NCBI GenBank assembly: GCA_037039685.1 | Contig: JAWNGF010000017.1 | Coordinates: 186,001-250,000 of the forward strand | Origin: Ceratobasidium sp. AG-K | Lineage: Eukaryota; Basidiomycota; Agaricomycetes; Cantharellales; Ceratobasidiaceae | Length of the DNA stretch: 64,000 bases | Direction of reading: 5' to 3' | Part shown: piece by piece, positions 35,665 to 48,096 of the stretch | Numbering within the stretch: the first letter of the stretch is position 1 | Layout: each line of letters begins with the position of its first letter | Translations under genes and position numbers: made by a program | The notes under the pieces: generated by a model | Database searches by the model: none | The model's input: the letters and a program-made list of their open reading frames with translations, nothing else | Told to the model about the DNA's origin: nothing

Positions 35665-37583
35665 ATGTCGCACCCCATACAACCATCTGCTACACTCTCT
35701 AACGCCATCATCGTTGCTAGGCGAAGGCTGTGCAAACTGGACCAGCCTGTACAACTAGCGTTCAACTCCCCGTGGGAGAGAGGGAACGATCTGTATGACT
35801 GGTATGAGCGCCGTAGGTCTGAGAATCCGAGAGACCCTATTATAGGGACTATACAGCTACGAAAGGAGCGTGAATCCCCTTTTTTCCACGAGTACGTTGC
35901 GTTTAGCCTTCGAGATGGCGGCAATTTTTTTCGGGTCGACCGTCGTCAGAAACGAGAGGAGAATTTGCCTTTGAACGCAATCTATACCGAGGGAGTGGAT
36001 GCGCACGACACGATCGATAATATATCCTCACTAGATGATGGCAGCTTTGGTGCTTCGGACTGCCTCATTGAGATCGTGTTCAAGGAAAGCGTTGAAGTGC
36101 ATCTAATGCTCGTTTTGAAGATATGTCGAGCGATTGCCGAGCATCAGAAATCCAGGGTATACACGCTCCAGCGCTATAACTGCTACTTTTTTGCGCAAAC
36201 CATCATATTATGCATGGTTTGTGCCGCCTCTAACTGGGATGGTACTGGTACGCAGCAGGAGGTATATCGCCATTAATATTGCGGCCAGCATGTATTATCT
36301 CACATTATGTTTAGACGAGTCCGTGTGACAACGTAGTCAAGCGATATAGAAGCCCCAACACCACCCACCCTGGACCTCTCTTGGAACCTTTCACTGTTGG
36401 TTCTAAGGAAGGTAATACCATACAGCAGAAATTAGAAACCACGTGGAGGTCAAGCCCAAGGTTTGATTATGATTGGAACAAACTGGCCCGTGTGGCCCGC
36501 GACGTGGTTCAGACTAGTCACTTCCTCATTCACATAGACAACTGTGCACAGTGTCGAAAGTCGCAATCACTTCATCGGCAACGCAGTCGTAATAGCGAAT
36601 ATGACCGTCTCAAGGCGTCATCATCTATTCATTGGAATGCGATATTTCACACTTACGTTGACCGCGTGCATACCGAAGATTACAATGATATAGTCTACGG
36701 TGGAATCTGGAAGCTCAACCTGGAAGACAAGTCAATGGAGAAGTGTAATAGGGCGATCATCGAGGACTCGAACGATATAGAGAACAAATGGCAAGAGTTT
36801 CACCAGCGAACAATCTCTGAACACACTACCGCCTTGAGCAACTTATTAACACCTACGGAGGAATGCAACAAATGGGACCCCTACCCTGACATTTATAACC
36901 CGGCAGGGTCACCGAATATTGGTACGTATGTGCAGCTCGACTGGATTCCCCTGGCTAATAACATTATCAAAACACCTCGCAGTAAGACCCTTTCAGCGCG
37001 TAGTGACGGAGTGGGAAGATGAGATAGTCGTCCACTTCACCTCTGCATTTTCAAGCGTGAAAGCATCTCTCAGCTCTCAGGTTGGGCGATCACTATTGTA
37101 AACAGATAAACTGGGCTGACAAATCCGTAGGTGGCTGCTGTCTGTAGCCAGGCGCATGGAGCAAGGATTACTTCGCGGCTAGACTCGTTCAAGGATAGTA
37201 TGGTAATTAGACAAGTCAAGAATATGGCGGCAGTAGTAAGTTGACGTTCCCTCACTCACACTAACCTGTTTCCAACATCAGAATCTCAGACTGCAGGTTA
37301 CGAATTGCAACCCATGGAAGATCTCACGCGTGAACCTGACCTTCGGCCTCCGCCGCTCCACAAACGAATCGGAGAGACAGTGGCGAATTGGATGAAGAGG
37401 TCCAAGTATGACCCACTGCAAGAAGTTCAAGTCACTGAAATGCAGGAGTTCCTGGAAGCACTCATTCGTGCACATAGTGTGCGTGTCGAGCATTACAAAT
37501 ATTTCCTAAAATGCGAGGCCAAGGAAGTAGAGGACGACCTGCGAAACACGATGAACGAGGTTTGGACCAGTATTATTTGCTAG
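35665..37583 (+). CDS. Uncharacterised five-exon family protein, copy B
   Basis: Exons 35665-36261, 36315-36921, 36983-37080, 37131-37235 and 37290-37583 give 566 residues from MSHPIQPSATLSNAIIVARR. It is the paralogue of the 27251 gene: exons 3 and 5 are exactly the same length (98 and 294 bp), and phases are identical. Conserved blocks are YDWYERRRSENP, RKERESPFFHEYVAF, FRVDRRQKREENLPLNAIY, GASDCLIEIVFKE, VYTLQRYNCYFFAQTI, HIDNCAQCRKSQSLHRQRS and the C-terminal MQEFLEALIRAHSVRVEHYK. The His and Asn-Cys pair is kept, as expected if they form an active site. No lesion seen. Function unknown; lineage expansion by duplication is likely, since a ruined third copy lies 1.3 kb downstream. Confidence 0.75.
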
Positions 37584-38879
37584 CTGCGCAAGCGTGATTG
37601 GTTCCTGGTGTTGCCTAAAACTGCGCTGCGATGTATAGATGCTTATACATATTGAAAGGAAGCTTTCCTAGAGTATAGATAGTTCATATAGCCAGAACCC
37701 AGAATGGTGGAGAGGGTGGAAAGGAGCCTCACGTTACGGCTATAACCCCCCTGGCTTTCGTTAAGTTGAGACACTTGTAGGCGTCGGCATTAATCCCAAA
37801 GTATCCTCAATCGTAAGAGCTTTAGGGCGAAAATCAAAGGTTCCAAACACTTTGTTTGCTTACAGCTGTTGGATGTACGTCCAAGTGTATACTTTTGACT
37901 TATTCTACCGAACCTGGTATCGCCTAACGAGATCCAGATTCGGCACTCGAAGCAAACTGAAGTGCTGCTTGGAGGACTCAGCTAAGCCAATCAGCACCTC
38001 TGGAGCATCTGCGCGTGGTACATTGCGAGAAGTATTGCACCGATCATTATATGCCATTCGGCAACAATGCGCCAGCGAATATCTATACCTAGCACCATAT
38101 GCTGTACTACCCAGCGCTGCAATATCGAAAAAATTGTCCACTACGCTGGAGCCAATAACCGGTGTCGTGGATTCTAATGGTAAGCTCATAGTGCCACGGG
38201 ATCCGTCAACTACGGGTGGAGATTAATTTGATGATCATCGACACCACGATACCCATGCCTGCTTATAAGATGTAGGGATCCAGTCCGCCAGTGGCCTGCC
38301 ACACTTGTCTCGGGCTCAATGGCACGCATATACAGTAATGGATACCTCGGGTGCTCCTGGATCCAGTAACGTCAATCTATAAAAAGATACCCCTTTGTAA
38401 AGTCTCAATTGAAACGTAAGCCACCACCACTACTTCGCCTCCGAAACCCAGTGAACCACTAGCCAGTTAGCGCTAGGGAGGGAGAGATGTTGAAAGCGTA
38501 GCGTCAACAAGTTGAACCGCTGGTTTGGTCCCGGATGGAGGTGCAACCAAGAAAGAATCATGCGCGCAAACTCGAATAATATCAAACCACTTCTCGCAGG
38601 TGAGCAGGTGCGCACTTGAAACTCACTTACGAAGCTACGGCCACAGGTGGCCATACATATTCAAGCATGATACCGTCGTAAATCTGTCGGCTACATTACA
38701 TGAAGTTCACGTAGTTCCGGGACTACGAGATCGCCCAACACCAGGCCGTAAACAAGCTCCGTAAAACGGCTGTCGAAGAAGCACTGGATATGGCAGTGGC
38801 TGGACGTATGTCACATCAGAAACCAAACCAACCAGCACCGTGATATACGTACAACGATGAGATACCTGAAACGATCAAA
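37584..38879. other. Intergenic, possible exon fragment
   Basis: A plus-strand open stretch 37852-38226 (124 codons, no ATG start) ends ITGVVDSNGKLIVPRDPS. It shows no recognised motif and could be part of the damaged family copy or an unrelated remnant. Otherwise nothing. Confidence 0.35.
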
Positions 38880-39345
38880 CATGGCTTCAAATTCGCGAAG
38901 CTGAGAATCGAAGCTGGCTTCAGGCTCGATTACGTTTGGAACCACATCCCACGTGGCGTTGAGCGTGATTCAGCCGTGTTCGTCCATTGCTCAAATGGGC
39001 AACTACCTACGGTGTCGAAGGTTGCAATCCTCTCACCGACAACGAGTCTCGGTAGCAAGGTTTATCACTGATGGATTGTTGTCAGACCGTTGGGATCAGA
39101 TGTTCGGCGCATATGTTGATCAAAGAAGCATTGTTGAGTTCGCTTAAGAAATACTGGTCCAGGTGACTGCATGAAATGAAAGTTATCGGTATGCGGGAGC
39201 TCTTGAAAGCACCCATGAATGCAGATAGCACACTTGTTGAACAATGCAAGGTCCTGCCCAAGTGCGAGGCAAAAGGAGGAGCGGGAGATATTGGAAAGAC
39301 AATGAAAGACTCTCAGACTAGTGTCACTCACCGATCCTATAAGGG
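38880..39345 (+). pseudogene. Truncated, frameshifted third copy of the five-exon family
   Basis: Two segments align with copies A and B. The open stretch around 38953-39147 (HRQRVSV, SDRWDQMFGAYVDQRSI) matches the QSxHRQRS ... HWDxxxxxYVxRVH region, and 39185-39345 (MRELLKAPMNADSTLVEQCK, CEAKGGAGDIGKTM) matches the C-terminal MQEFLEALIRAHSVRVEHYK, CEAKEVEDDLRNTM. The frame changes between LDYVWNHIP near 38930 and the HRQR segment, in-frame stops occur, and the N-terminal Cys/His domain is absent. Confidence 0.75.
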
Positions 39346-39652
39346 GTCGTCCCTCCCCGTTTGACATAACGCCCAGCGCTTATGCTGCCGCCCATCACCG
39401 CTGGCGCAATGTCAGCTAAGTATCTGCGACCATCGCCACGACCCCCATCAAGCCATCCAACAAGAATCCTGTAGAAAACGCGTTTTATTTGATGAAAAAA
39501 ATTACCAAGCGCTATCATTGGACTCCAGATATCTAGCTTTAAATGGCTGCCATGATAGCATCGCATGAAGATATTATTGGCAACACAACGGTCAGGGATG
39601 TTGATGGCGCGATAGCCACATAATCGCTTTGTATTCACGCTGTTAAATTTAG

Positions 39653-41978
39653 TCTGTTGAAGATATTGTTTTGGCCCTGGTGAAGCGCGGCTGTGTCGAT
39701 CTTACCGCTTCAATCGACACGACTGCTTACACCAACTTTCCAGTGGCTGGAGGGGGGTTTTGCGATCTCTATCGAGGGAAATCGAGCGACGGCAAAGTTA
39801 TAGCAGTAAAGGTTCTACGGATATTCGAACGTATGGAAATGGACACCAAGGGAAAAATCCAAAAGGTATTACACTTATTTCAATACAACCGTAGCAAGCG
39901 CTTATTGTCCACCCCGAATAGCATACGGCAAGAGAAATATATCGGTGGTCCAAATTGAAACACCGCAATATCACGCCTCTATTAGGATTCACATTGTTCT
40001 ATGGCGGCCGGATTTCGATGGTCTCAGAATGGATGGAAAACGGAGATCTCAAGTCGTATATCAAACATACGCGCAACTTGAAGATTGCGATAGATAGGAT
40101 TCGTTTGGTGAGCGCTACCGAGGCGGCCAGTGCAAGATCTCACTATTAGGAAATACAGTGTGCTGATGTTTGTGAAGGCCTCGCTCACATTCACGCAAAC
40201 GAAATGGTAAGGCAGTGGACAACAACCGCGCGTATTGGTGGTTAACTAGAGCGACGCAGGTTCATGGCGACCTAAAAGCAGTAAGCTCTTTGGTTCACGA
40301 TTTAATATAACCGGGTTAATTCCAGGACGACTACAGGCAAATGTTCTGGTGTCCCCAGATGGCGTTGCTATGATCACTGATTTCGGAAGCGCTCAGCTGT
40401 ACAACTCTACCCTTCAATTCTCGGACACCACGGGGGTTCCTTTTTCATATCGATGGGCGGTTTGTATTTTCATCCTCTTGCTGGATGTAGTTTAAATTGT
40501 TACTCAGGCACCTGAGCTGCTAAGTGGTGAAAAGGTAAGCGGGCCGACTGACGTGTATGCGTACGGAATGGTTTGTATTTTATCCCTTCTTATATCCTGG
40601 AGATTGACCCAAGGCTATAGACCGTACTGGTACTTGCCTTCTCATTCTATTTGATTCCGAAGTTGACTCCCCGTTAGGAGGTGCTGACTGGGGAACTGCC
40701 GTATGCGACGTCAAGTTATTATGAGATTCGGGATCTCGTATCCCGAGGGGAAGCTCCACCTAGACCAAACGCGGGTATTGACGACAATTTGTGGAAAGTT
40801 CTGTTATACTGCTGGAGCCTGGAGCCAACCGAGCGCCCGACCATAGCGGCTGTTAGCGAGTTTATGCTGGAACAAGCTGCACATTCTCGCCCGAGTCTCC
40901 AAAAAAACTATGCCTCCCGGGCTAACCAAGGTTCTTGCGCCAATAAAACATCTCGCGCTACTTCGACCAATTACACCGGGGCAAGCCCTCGCAGTAACCT
41001 TGAATTTGCTTCTGATAACGCCGTTCGAACAAACATCGATACTACCGCTAGCCAAAAGCCCCCCATCCGTTCAAGGACAGACTTCAGCTCGATCAACCGA
41101 GCACAACCGGGTACAATGTATAACAACAGGTCACCTCAGCTCCAGGATGCCGGTGCCGCACTCGCCGGTGCAACTCTCATTGGACTAGGTACCCTCGTGA
41201 GCTCCCGCCCAAGACGCGATCCAGAAGCGCGGGAGCACAGGACACAGGTGCCAATGTCATATCTAACACCTTCAGCGCCTTTGTCGCGATATGTAGTATT
41301 TCGGCCAACACCAACTCAGAATAGTTGGATTGGGGCTCTCGAGTTTTGGAGAGAATTGACGGGAGCGAAAATCGAGTGGGACTTGATTGAGGCGCGACCC
41401 GGCCCGGGATTTTACACAACCACACCCATTGGTCAGTGGTTCGGAGTTGCGAATTATTCGTATGATATTGCTCTAACTACATAACAGTCTGGTGTACCCT
41501 GGGTGAAACCCCTGTTGGACGATCTTTGGAGAGGTCGGCCCCCAGTCCCGAAGCCGCTGCAACCTCTGCTCGACAAGCAACTCGCGCGATGCTTGCGGGG
41601 CGAAATCAGAGCGTAGTTTACGGCCGCGGAACAGTGGCACTCAGGCACTTTCATTGCGCAATTCAATATGAGGAACAAGCAGTTGGTGGTAGCAGGTACC
41701 ATGCTACAAACATAGAGTGTAATTTGCTTTTCCAACACTCAGACAACTTTTTGAGCTCATCTTTCGTTTTAGATACCTACACCCTTAACGGATGGGTCGC
41801 ACGGGAATGTGAGGGCAGGGGCTTATCCGTCGATCACGCTAGGGACGATTCGGCGCGAAGATTGATCGAAAGCGGGCGTTATTGCGTAAGTCCAAGATGT
41901 ACTTTGAAGATCCGTGGCGAAATGTTGGCGCTAATCGCATCTCTCGACAGATGGTACCCCTATAGGCCGCCGTCGTAA
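39653..41978 (+). CDS. Protein kinase (TKL/Tyr-kinase-like), N-terminus unresolved
   Basis: Exons from 39653 (acceptor TTTAG) onward encode a complete kinase domain: GGGFCDLYRG glycine loop, IAVKVLR lysine, REIYRWSKLKHRNI helix C, SEWMENGDLKSYI hinge, VHGDLKAANVLV catalytic loop, ITDFGSA, APELLSGE, TDVYAYGM, LTGELPY and the subdomain XI RPT. The catalytic loop has HGD rather than HRD; Asp, Lys and Asn are retained, so catalysis is plausible. Domain similarity is to the large TKL-like kinase expansion of Agaricomycetes. A start codon was not found upstream of 39653, so an earlier exon may exist. The C-terminal extension (after 40860) is Ser/Asn/Arg-rich; the join 41434-41488 into GETPVGRSLERS and the end at 41978 are tentative. 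Confidence 0.7.
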
Positions 41979-42401
41979 AGTAGCTGGGTGAAGTGTGATC
42001 GAGGGCTAGCACGCGGCTTGTGTATCCATTGGTGAAATAAGAGCAAGTTACAAGTTTGAGCTAATTATCCAATCTGCATATTCAGTGAGATATTTGGTGT
42101 GAGGGTCGGTAAGCTAAGCGCGTCGCCCGACGGTGGCTGTACGCACGCCGGCCAATGAGGCCGCTCAACGCGCCCATCAAAACATGCCAAGGCCAAAGAA
42201 GCTCGAGCCGAGGTGCCGACAAACCAGGGTGCATTCCCTCGTCCAAAAATAGAGGACGTATTTGCAAATTGCGTTGTGATTGAAAAGCCAAGCGTCGGTT
42301 GGAGTAAATCGCGTGCCCCGTCCTCTTCTTTTTCTTGCTGTTGCTTCCGACCACTGTCGTGTCGTTTTCCAACTCGACCCAGTGACACCACATACCACAA
42401 A
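41979..42401. other. Intergenic, chitin deacetylase promoter
   Basis: Contains a pyrimidine-rich stretch (about 42320-42350) shortly before the ATG. A long minus-strand ORF crossing it is antisense and not supported. Confidence 0.5.
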
Positions 42402-43901
42402 ATGATCTTCTCTGCTGTTCTCGCTGCTGCTGCAGCTGTCGGTGCTAACGCCCAAATCACCGCTCGCCAGGCTGTGACGACTGGGACCGCGACTGGTGAG
42501 TATAGGGTGGCCACGAGAGATGTGTCGCTGACTTGCAGTAGTTGCTCCCTCGCTGGCCTCGACCAACCCAACGGCCGTGCCTCTGTCGTCAATCTATGCC
42601 AGCGCACCCACCCAGGCCACTGTCGCCCTGCACACCACGTATACGGCTGGTGCGACTCCCCCCATCTCGGGTGCCCCAGCTCTTCCCACCGGTAAGCACC
42701 TGCTTCGTCTCTCTCACGCTCGCCTAACGGAAATACAGCGGCAATCAACCCGGCAAACTTCCCGGCGCTTGACCAGATCCCACCTCTGGACAGCGCACAA
42801 ATGACCAAATGGAAGGCGGAAATTGCGGCGTCTGGAGTCAAGATCCCAGACGTTTCTCAGACCCAGCTTGGAGGTGCGGAGCACATTGGCTTGTCCTGAC
42901 GTCACATCTCATATATTCTCTTGGCAGGGTGTGGAGAGCCTGCCAATGCCGCTGCCCTCGCCAATGCCACGGCCGCGGGCAACTGCTGGTGGACATGTGG
43001 TGGATGCTCGCGCGAGACGGACATTACCACTTGCCCCGACAAGGGTGAGCCCTACATTCTTTCTCCGCACACTCGTATTGACAATTCCGTAGCAACCTGG
43101 GGTCTCTCGTTTGACGACGGCCCCTCTCCGTACACCCCCGACCTTCTCAACTATCTCGACGCGGCAAATATCAAATCCACATTCTTTGTCGTCGGCTCGC
43201 GTGCCATTTCACGTCCCGAGATCTTGCAGGCCGAGTACATGGGCGGCCACCAGCTTTCGGTCCACACCTGGTCTCACCCCACTTTGACCACCCTCACCAA
43301 CGACCAAATCATTGCCGAGCTCGGATGGACTCGGGAGGCTATCAAGCAAATCACCGGCGTTACTCCCAACACCATGCGTCCTCCCTATGGCGATATCGAT
43401 GACCGTGTCCGTGCGATCGCCCTCGGTCTCGGCTTGACCCCTATCATCTGGACCAGCGCCAACGGCGGCACCTTTGACACCAACGATTGGCACATTCCTT
43501 CCGGTCTCTCGTCCGTCGAGGTCCTCAACTCGTTTGACCGCATCCTCGACACGGCTGACACCCTCACCACTGGTTTCATTGTCCTCGCCCACGACTTGTA
43601 CCAGCAAACTGTTGACCTTGCTATCGGCTATGTTCTCCCCGACGCCCAGGCCCGCAAGTACAAGATGACATCCATCATCGAGTGCTTGAACAAGCCTCTC
43701 GCGGATGCCTATGTCGAGACTTCCTCCAACTCGAGCTCGCCCGCAAGCACTGGAACGGCTACCGGAAGCGGGGCCAGCTCTTCCTCCACCAGCCCTGCCA
43801 ACGGAGGTTCTTCTTCAGGTTCGAACGGAGCTGGACGTCTCGTCGGAGGTCTTGTTGGTGCATTGGTCGGCGTCGCAGCAGGTGTAGCCATGTTGTTCTA
43901 G
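42402..43901 (+). CDS. GPI-anchored chitin deacetylase (CE4 polysaccharide deacetylase)
   Basis: Five exons; the 48-bp intron 43045-43092 stays open in frame but splicing it restores the usual CPDKATWGLSFDDGPSP junction, so it was removed. About 435 residues: signal peptide MIFSAVLAAAAAVGANAQ, a Ser/Thr/Pro stalk, a CE4 NodB domain with all five motifs (SFDDGPSPYT, HTWSHPTL, RPPYGDIDDR, NDWHIP, VLAHD), then a Ser/Gly-rich spacer and a hydrophobic GPI signal (VGGLVGALVGVAAGVAMLF). The Asp-His-His zinc site is complete. The enzyme removes acetyl groups from chitin to make chitosan at the wall. The start at 42402 has an AAAATG context. Confidence 0.93.
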
Positions 43902-45389
43902 ACCGGTGTTTGCAAAAAAGTGTTTATGCAGACTGGACATTAGACATGGCGATGGACCATGCGTGATCTCATGGATTTGTGTAGCTTACAGTACGCTATC
44001 GTACGGACTTTTTTTAGTAGTCTGATCAATCTAGTTCTTTACGCTCTTTTGTTTTTGTGTGTCGCTCGCGTGGCGCGTTTATGATCAACGTTCAGGGACA
44101 TCAGGTACCGCCGCACCGAGTTATTTATGGCGAAGTTTGATCTTGGCACTTTGGTATCAACGCTCCGGTCCTGTACGACCAGGATAAGTGATAAATATAA
44201 ATATGATAATTATGCACAGTGTCTGTTCAATTCATATTTCGTGCCAAACCTAGGGAAGCCATATGACCGCGCTCCACCCTTGCCTTGCACGCACCTGCGA
44301 AAATGTAGGTTGCGCCTTCTCCCAAGAGACGACCAGAATTCTTACAATTTAGGCTCGTCAGCGTGCGGATTAGCAGTTAACCTTGTACCGTCGACAATCT
44401 CGCACATTGTACCGGAATAGAACTCTCCGAAATGAGAGGATCGGACCGATAAACCTGGTCGAGGCACTGCAACGCACGCTGGAATATCCGATCATCAGAC
44501 TTTTTGCCGAGGATCCAGGTGGCTGGCCGTTTTACATGCTCGTTACTCGACAAAGCAAACACAAGCAGCTAATCAAAACAGCCATGATATGGCAGTGCGC
44601 TAAGCAGCGATATCCAACAAACGGAATTGTGGTAGTACTTGGTGAGTGATCGACAAGCTGGATTTTTCACGTGAAATTGCGAGTTGTTTCAAATGGATGA
44701 GGTCGCCCCGGTACGATGTATTTTGATGGTACATGCGCGATCAATACAGCGATCAGCACTTTCTTGATTACACCGCTCATGTGTGGTCTGCTTAATCGTT
44801 TTAGTTGAACCAATAGTGGGCGAGAATAGGTGCTGTAGCGGCTGTTAACCACAGCTCTGGCTCACGGTTGGGCTGCTCAGTTGGCCCAATATGGTTCCAT
44901 CATCAAATGGCTCTTCGTGCTTCACCTGTCGCAGCGCCACATCTTCCCCTCAACACGGGAGAGATGGATTTCCGGGAGCCGCTGACGACCACGGGTTGGG
45001 ATTGTGCCCCCGAGCTAGCAGTAGAGTCCTCTCGCCCGCGACCATTAATGCATTGGCCAAAAGTATGCTGAAACCCATCTTTTCAAACACCCGATCGACA
45101 TCATACTGGACCCAGTAGTATCAGTTTTCCTATTTGCGCTGAAATATGGCCGCTGCCAAGTTTGCTCGGTGATTAAGGCCGTGCTATCACTGTTCCGATC
45201 AATAGACGAGATACGAAATGGTTATTTGTGGAGGCTATCCTACAATCATCAGAAAACCACATCGCCGGGCCTACAAATTTCGATAACGTAGAAACACCTA
45301 GGCAGTCCCGGTCTGGGTTTGGGGGCTTGCTAGAATAAATCGACAGCATATACTCTACAACCATTCATTATTGGATAACACCACTATTC
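43902..45389. other. Intergenic between convergent genes
   Basis: 3' flanks of chitin deacetylase and the GMC oxidoreductase. ORFs at 44127-44649 have no recognised similarity. Confidence 0.5.
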
Positions 45390-48096
45390 TCAGGCGGTCG
45401 GATGCGCGGCCTTGATCATATCCGCTGCTTTCTCTCCAATCGCTAGGGCAGCAGCTTCCTGTACCGATGGTATTCAGTAAGAATACCGTGTGGAGAGACA
45501 AATCTGCAGACCGTATGCCCCGAAATGATTGTTGGAATCACGCTACAATCTGCGACCCTTAGCCCCTCCAAACCATACACACGTAAACGCGCATCAACAA
45601 CAGAGCCAATACGCGCGGTGCTTGTAGGATGATAGCCCGTCTCAGCTCGAGCGCGAACTTGTTTGACGAGCGTGGCGTCGTCTGCGTTCAAGAGACTGAG
45701 GTCGAGGTCAGGTGCCGTGTTGGTTTGAACAATCATGCTTCGGAGAGGTTCTTCTTGGCTTAGACGGAGGGCTACGCGCAGTCCTCGAACGAGAACGTCG
45801 ACGTCGTGTTGGGTGTCAAGGTAGCTTGGAGGAGGTTAATGACGGACTATATAACGTTGTGTTTTACTTGCTTTGGGTCTATCACTGGGGCGTCAAATGG
45901 ATTATTGCTTTGAAGGGTAATTTTTCCTGTACTAGTGGGCCTATAAACCTCATATTAACAGGCGCTGAGCTCTGGTTTGCGCAAACACCTACCTGAGTAA
46001 CAAAGCGGCGATAGTCATCAAATGCCCCTGTGGTGCAGACTCTACCCCGAATCCAAGCGGCATTAGCACGAGCTCAATGTCGGGTGCATTTGGTCCAGAA
46101 GTCGAGTCTTCATCGAGGGGTGAAAGGCCAGGGAATAACTTGGGATCGTCAGAACGGAAGAAGCAGACTGCCTCAGCAACCTAAAAACGAACAAGCGTAT
46201 TCAGTCAATTAAACAACGCCGTTGAACCGAACATACATTAGTTGTAAGTGGTCCAGTCTTGGTCAGGAAATATTGCCAAGCAGCTCTTGTGCGTCGCATC
46301 GCGTTCCAAAATCCCTTGCCAGTATCGGGGTTAAGGTAGCACAAGGACTCGCCTGGAGTCGTTCGGTACCGGGTAGGGACAAGAACATGGTCCATCAAGT
46401 GGTCCCCTACGCCCGGTGAATCATGAACCACGGGTATGTCGTATTTTTCGAGTTCCTGAGCTGGGCCAACTCCGGAATGCATGAGTATATGCGGGGTGTG
46501 GACTGTACCAGCACTAGGAACACTGTTAGAAAAGGCGTAGAGGCGAGGCTTTGACCAACCAAAGTATGACCTCCTTATGAGCTCGGGCTTGATACCGCGG
46601 CGAGCCCTGAGTACGAGCAAACTCGACACCAACGGCACGTTTTCCTTCAAATAGGATTCGCGTAACGTGTGCATGGGTTGCAACGGTTAGGTTGGCGCGA
46701 GCCAAGACAGCCGGAGTAAGATATGCGGCCTCTGCGGAACAGCGGGTGGGCGGCGATGTCATAAAAGTCATAACCTATTAGCATTTTTGTGCGTTGGCAT
46801 CGGCTCGCTGTTTCGAACGCATATTGGTGACTGACCTTTGAAACGCCTATAGTTCCTCTTGTAACATTATCAAGTCCAAGTCTGGGACGGGGTGGGCTAA
46901 CTAAACTCACCTGGCAGTGTTGAGCTAGTTTGTGAGGAAGAATAAGTACTATGTTTACTCTCAGACGGGACGCTCACATCGGGATTGAAGGGGACTCCTA
47001 CCGACTTGCATGCCGCCACGAAAGCTTGAGCCAGGTTTGAGAAATAACCATAAAATCCAGTCTAAGAAATCCAGAGCATCAGTGTTTCGAGGAGAAAACG
47101 AGTAGGTAGTAGGACGAACCTGAACGGGCCCGTGACTTCCTCGTGTGGATTCGTCTACCGGGAAATCGGGGTGTGGGTGAAACGTTTCGAATTTACGGAA
47201 CGAGCTATGAGGTCGTCAGTGTCCGAGGGTTGAACATTTCTACAAGGAAATATACTCATAAAACCGAGCGAATCCCCACTCTTTACATTCAGGTTCGTCG
47301 GTCGCGGAAGCCCATTCGTCGTAATCTGTCGAGGCGCCGTAATGAAACCTATGGGTGTGGGTACATCTTACAGTTGCTAGCTAGATCGGACGACTTACAA
47401 TAAAGCATTGCCAGAGGAACCTATACACGGATCAGGGTTTCCATTGGCTCTGGTCTTTCAAAACAAATCGGACTCACATCCACCAAGCAATTTTGCTACC
47501 AGAAAGCGTAAGAATACAACAGCACTTGAATTCGCTTGTACGTACTGCGCGACCAGAATATCCTTCGATTGTCGCAACCTGTTTGAGATGCCGTAAAAAG
47601 ACTCCAGTCATGATTAGACCCCATCAAGCCACCATATGCAAACGGGACTCTCGACATTCTGAGGACAACTCCGCTGATTGACACCAAGGTTATTTGGAGT
47701 TATATTTCTCGTTTTTGAGAGAAACATGTACCTTGTACCGGCTTCGAGAAGTAGGACTCTAAAATCTAGCCTTTCTGAGAGCCTCGATGCAATAGCAGAT
47801 CCGGCAGTGCCTCCACACAAGAGGCGTTAGCATTGTGGAGGCGAGTAGTTCAGTTAGTACAGCGGCCTACCCCCTCCAATGATAATGAAGTCATAGTCAA
47901 ACTCGTCGTCCGATTGACCGAGGCCAGTCCTTTCCGACTCGGACTTGGCCAGCTTCCCAACGCGATCCGGATCAGCTATCAATCCTTTCTTTATGACTTG
48001 CTCGGCTGGTTTGCGAAGGTGAGACAAGACTAGTGCAAAAACAGCTATTCCAGTTGCCGTTGCAGCAAAGAGCCGTATTTCTGGGGGAGCGTTCAT
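45390..48096 (-). CDS. Membrane-anchored GMC oxidoreductase (AA3-like)
   Basis: FAD-dependent glucose-methanol-choline oxidoreductase in many short exons. The N-terminus MNAPPEIRLFAATATGIAVF has a membrane helix and no cleavable signal, so it is anchored rather than secreted. Visible motifs are the Rossmann DFIIIGGG-TAGSAIASRL (intron inside the glycine loop), VLLLEAGT, VPFAYGG, the family region around HYGASTDYDEW, GTVHTPHILMHSGVGP, VVHDSPGVGDHLMDH, and the C-terminal YHPTSTARIGSVVDARLRVY, GLRVADCSVIPTIISGHT followed after splicing by EAAALAIGEKAADMIKAAHP. The conserved His residues of the active site (HPTST and SGHT) are present. Substrate unknown (alcohol or sugar alcohol type). It is transcribed divergently from the first P450, with 1.45 kb between. 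Confidence 0.85.

Noticed and set aside
42065..42841. 258-codon minus ORF
   Set aside because: Antisense to the promoter and first exons of chitin deacetylase; lacks family similarity.
43045..43092. Possible in-frame insertion in chitin deacetylase
   Set aside because: It is a 48-bp phase-compatible intron with GTGAGC donor and CGTAG acceptor; removal restores the conserved junction before the SFDDGPSP motif.
47827..47860. tRNA-like TTCAGTTAGTACAGCGG text
   Set aside because: It lies in an intron of the GMC gene, lacks a full cloverleaf and has no B-box GGTTCGANNCC.
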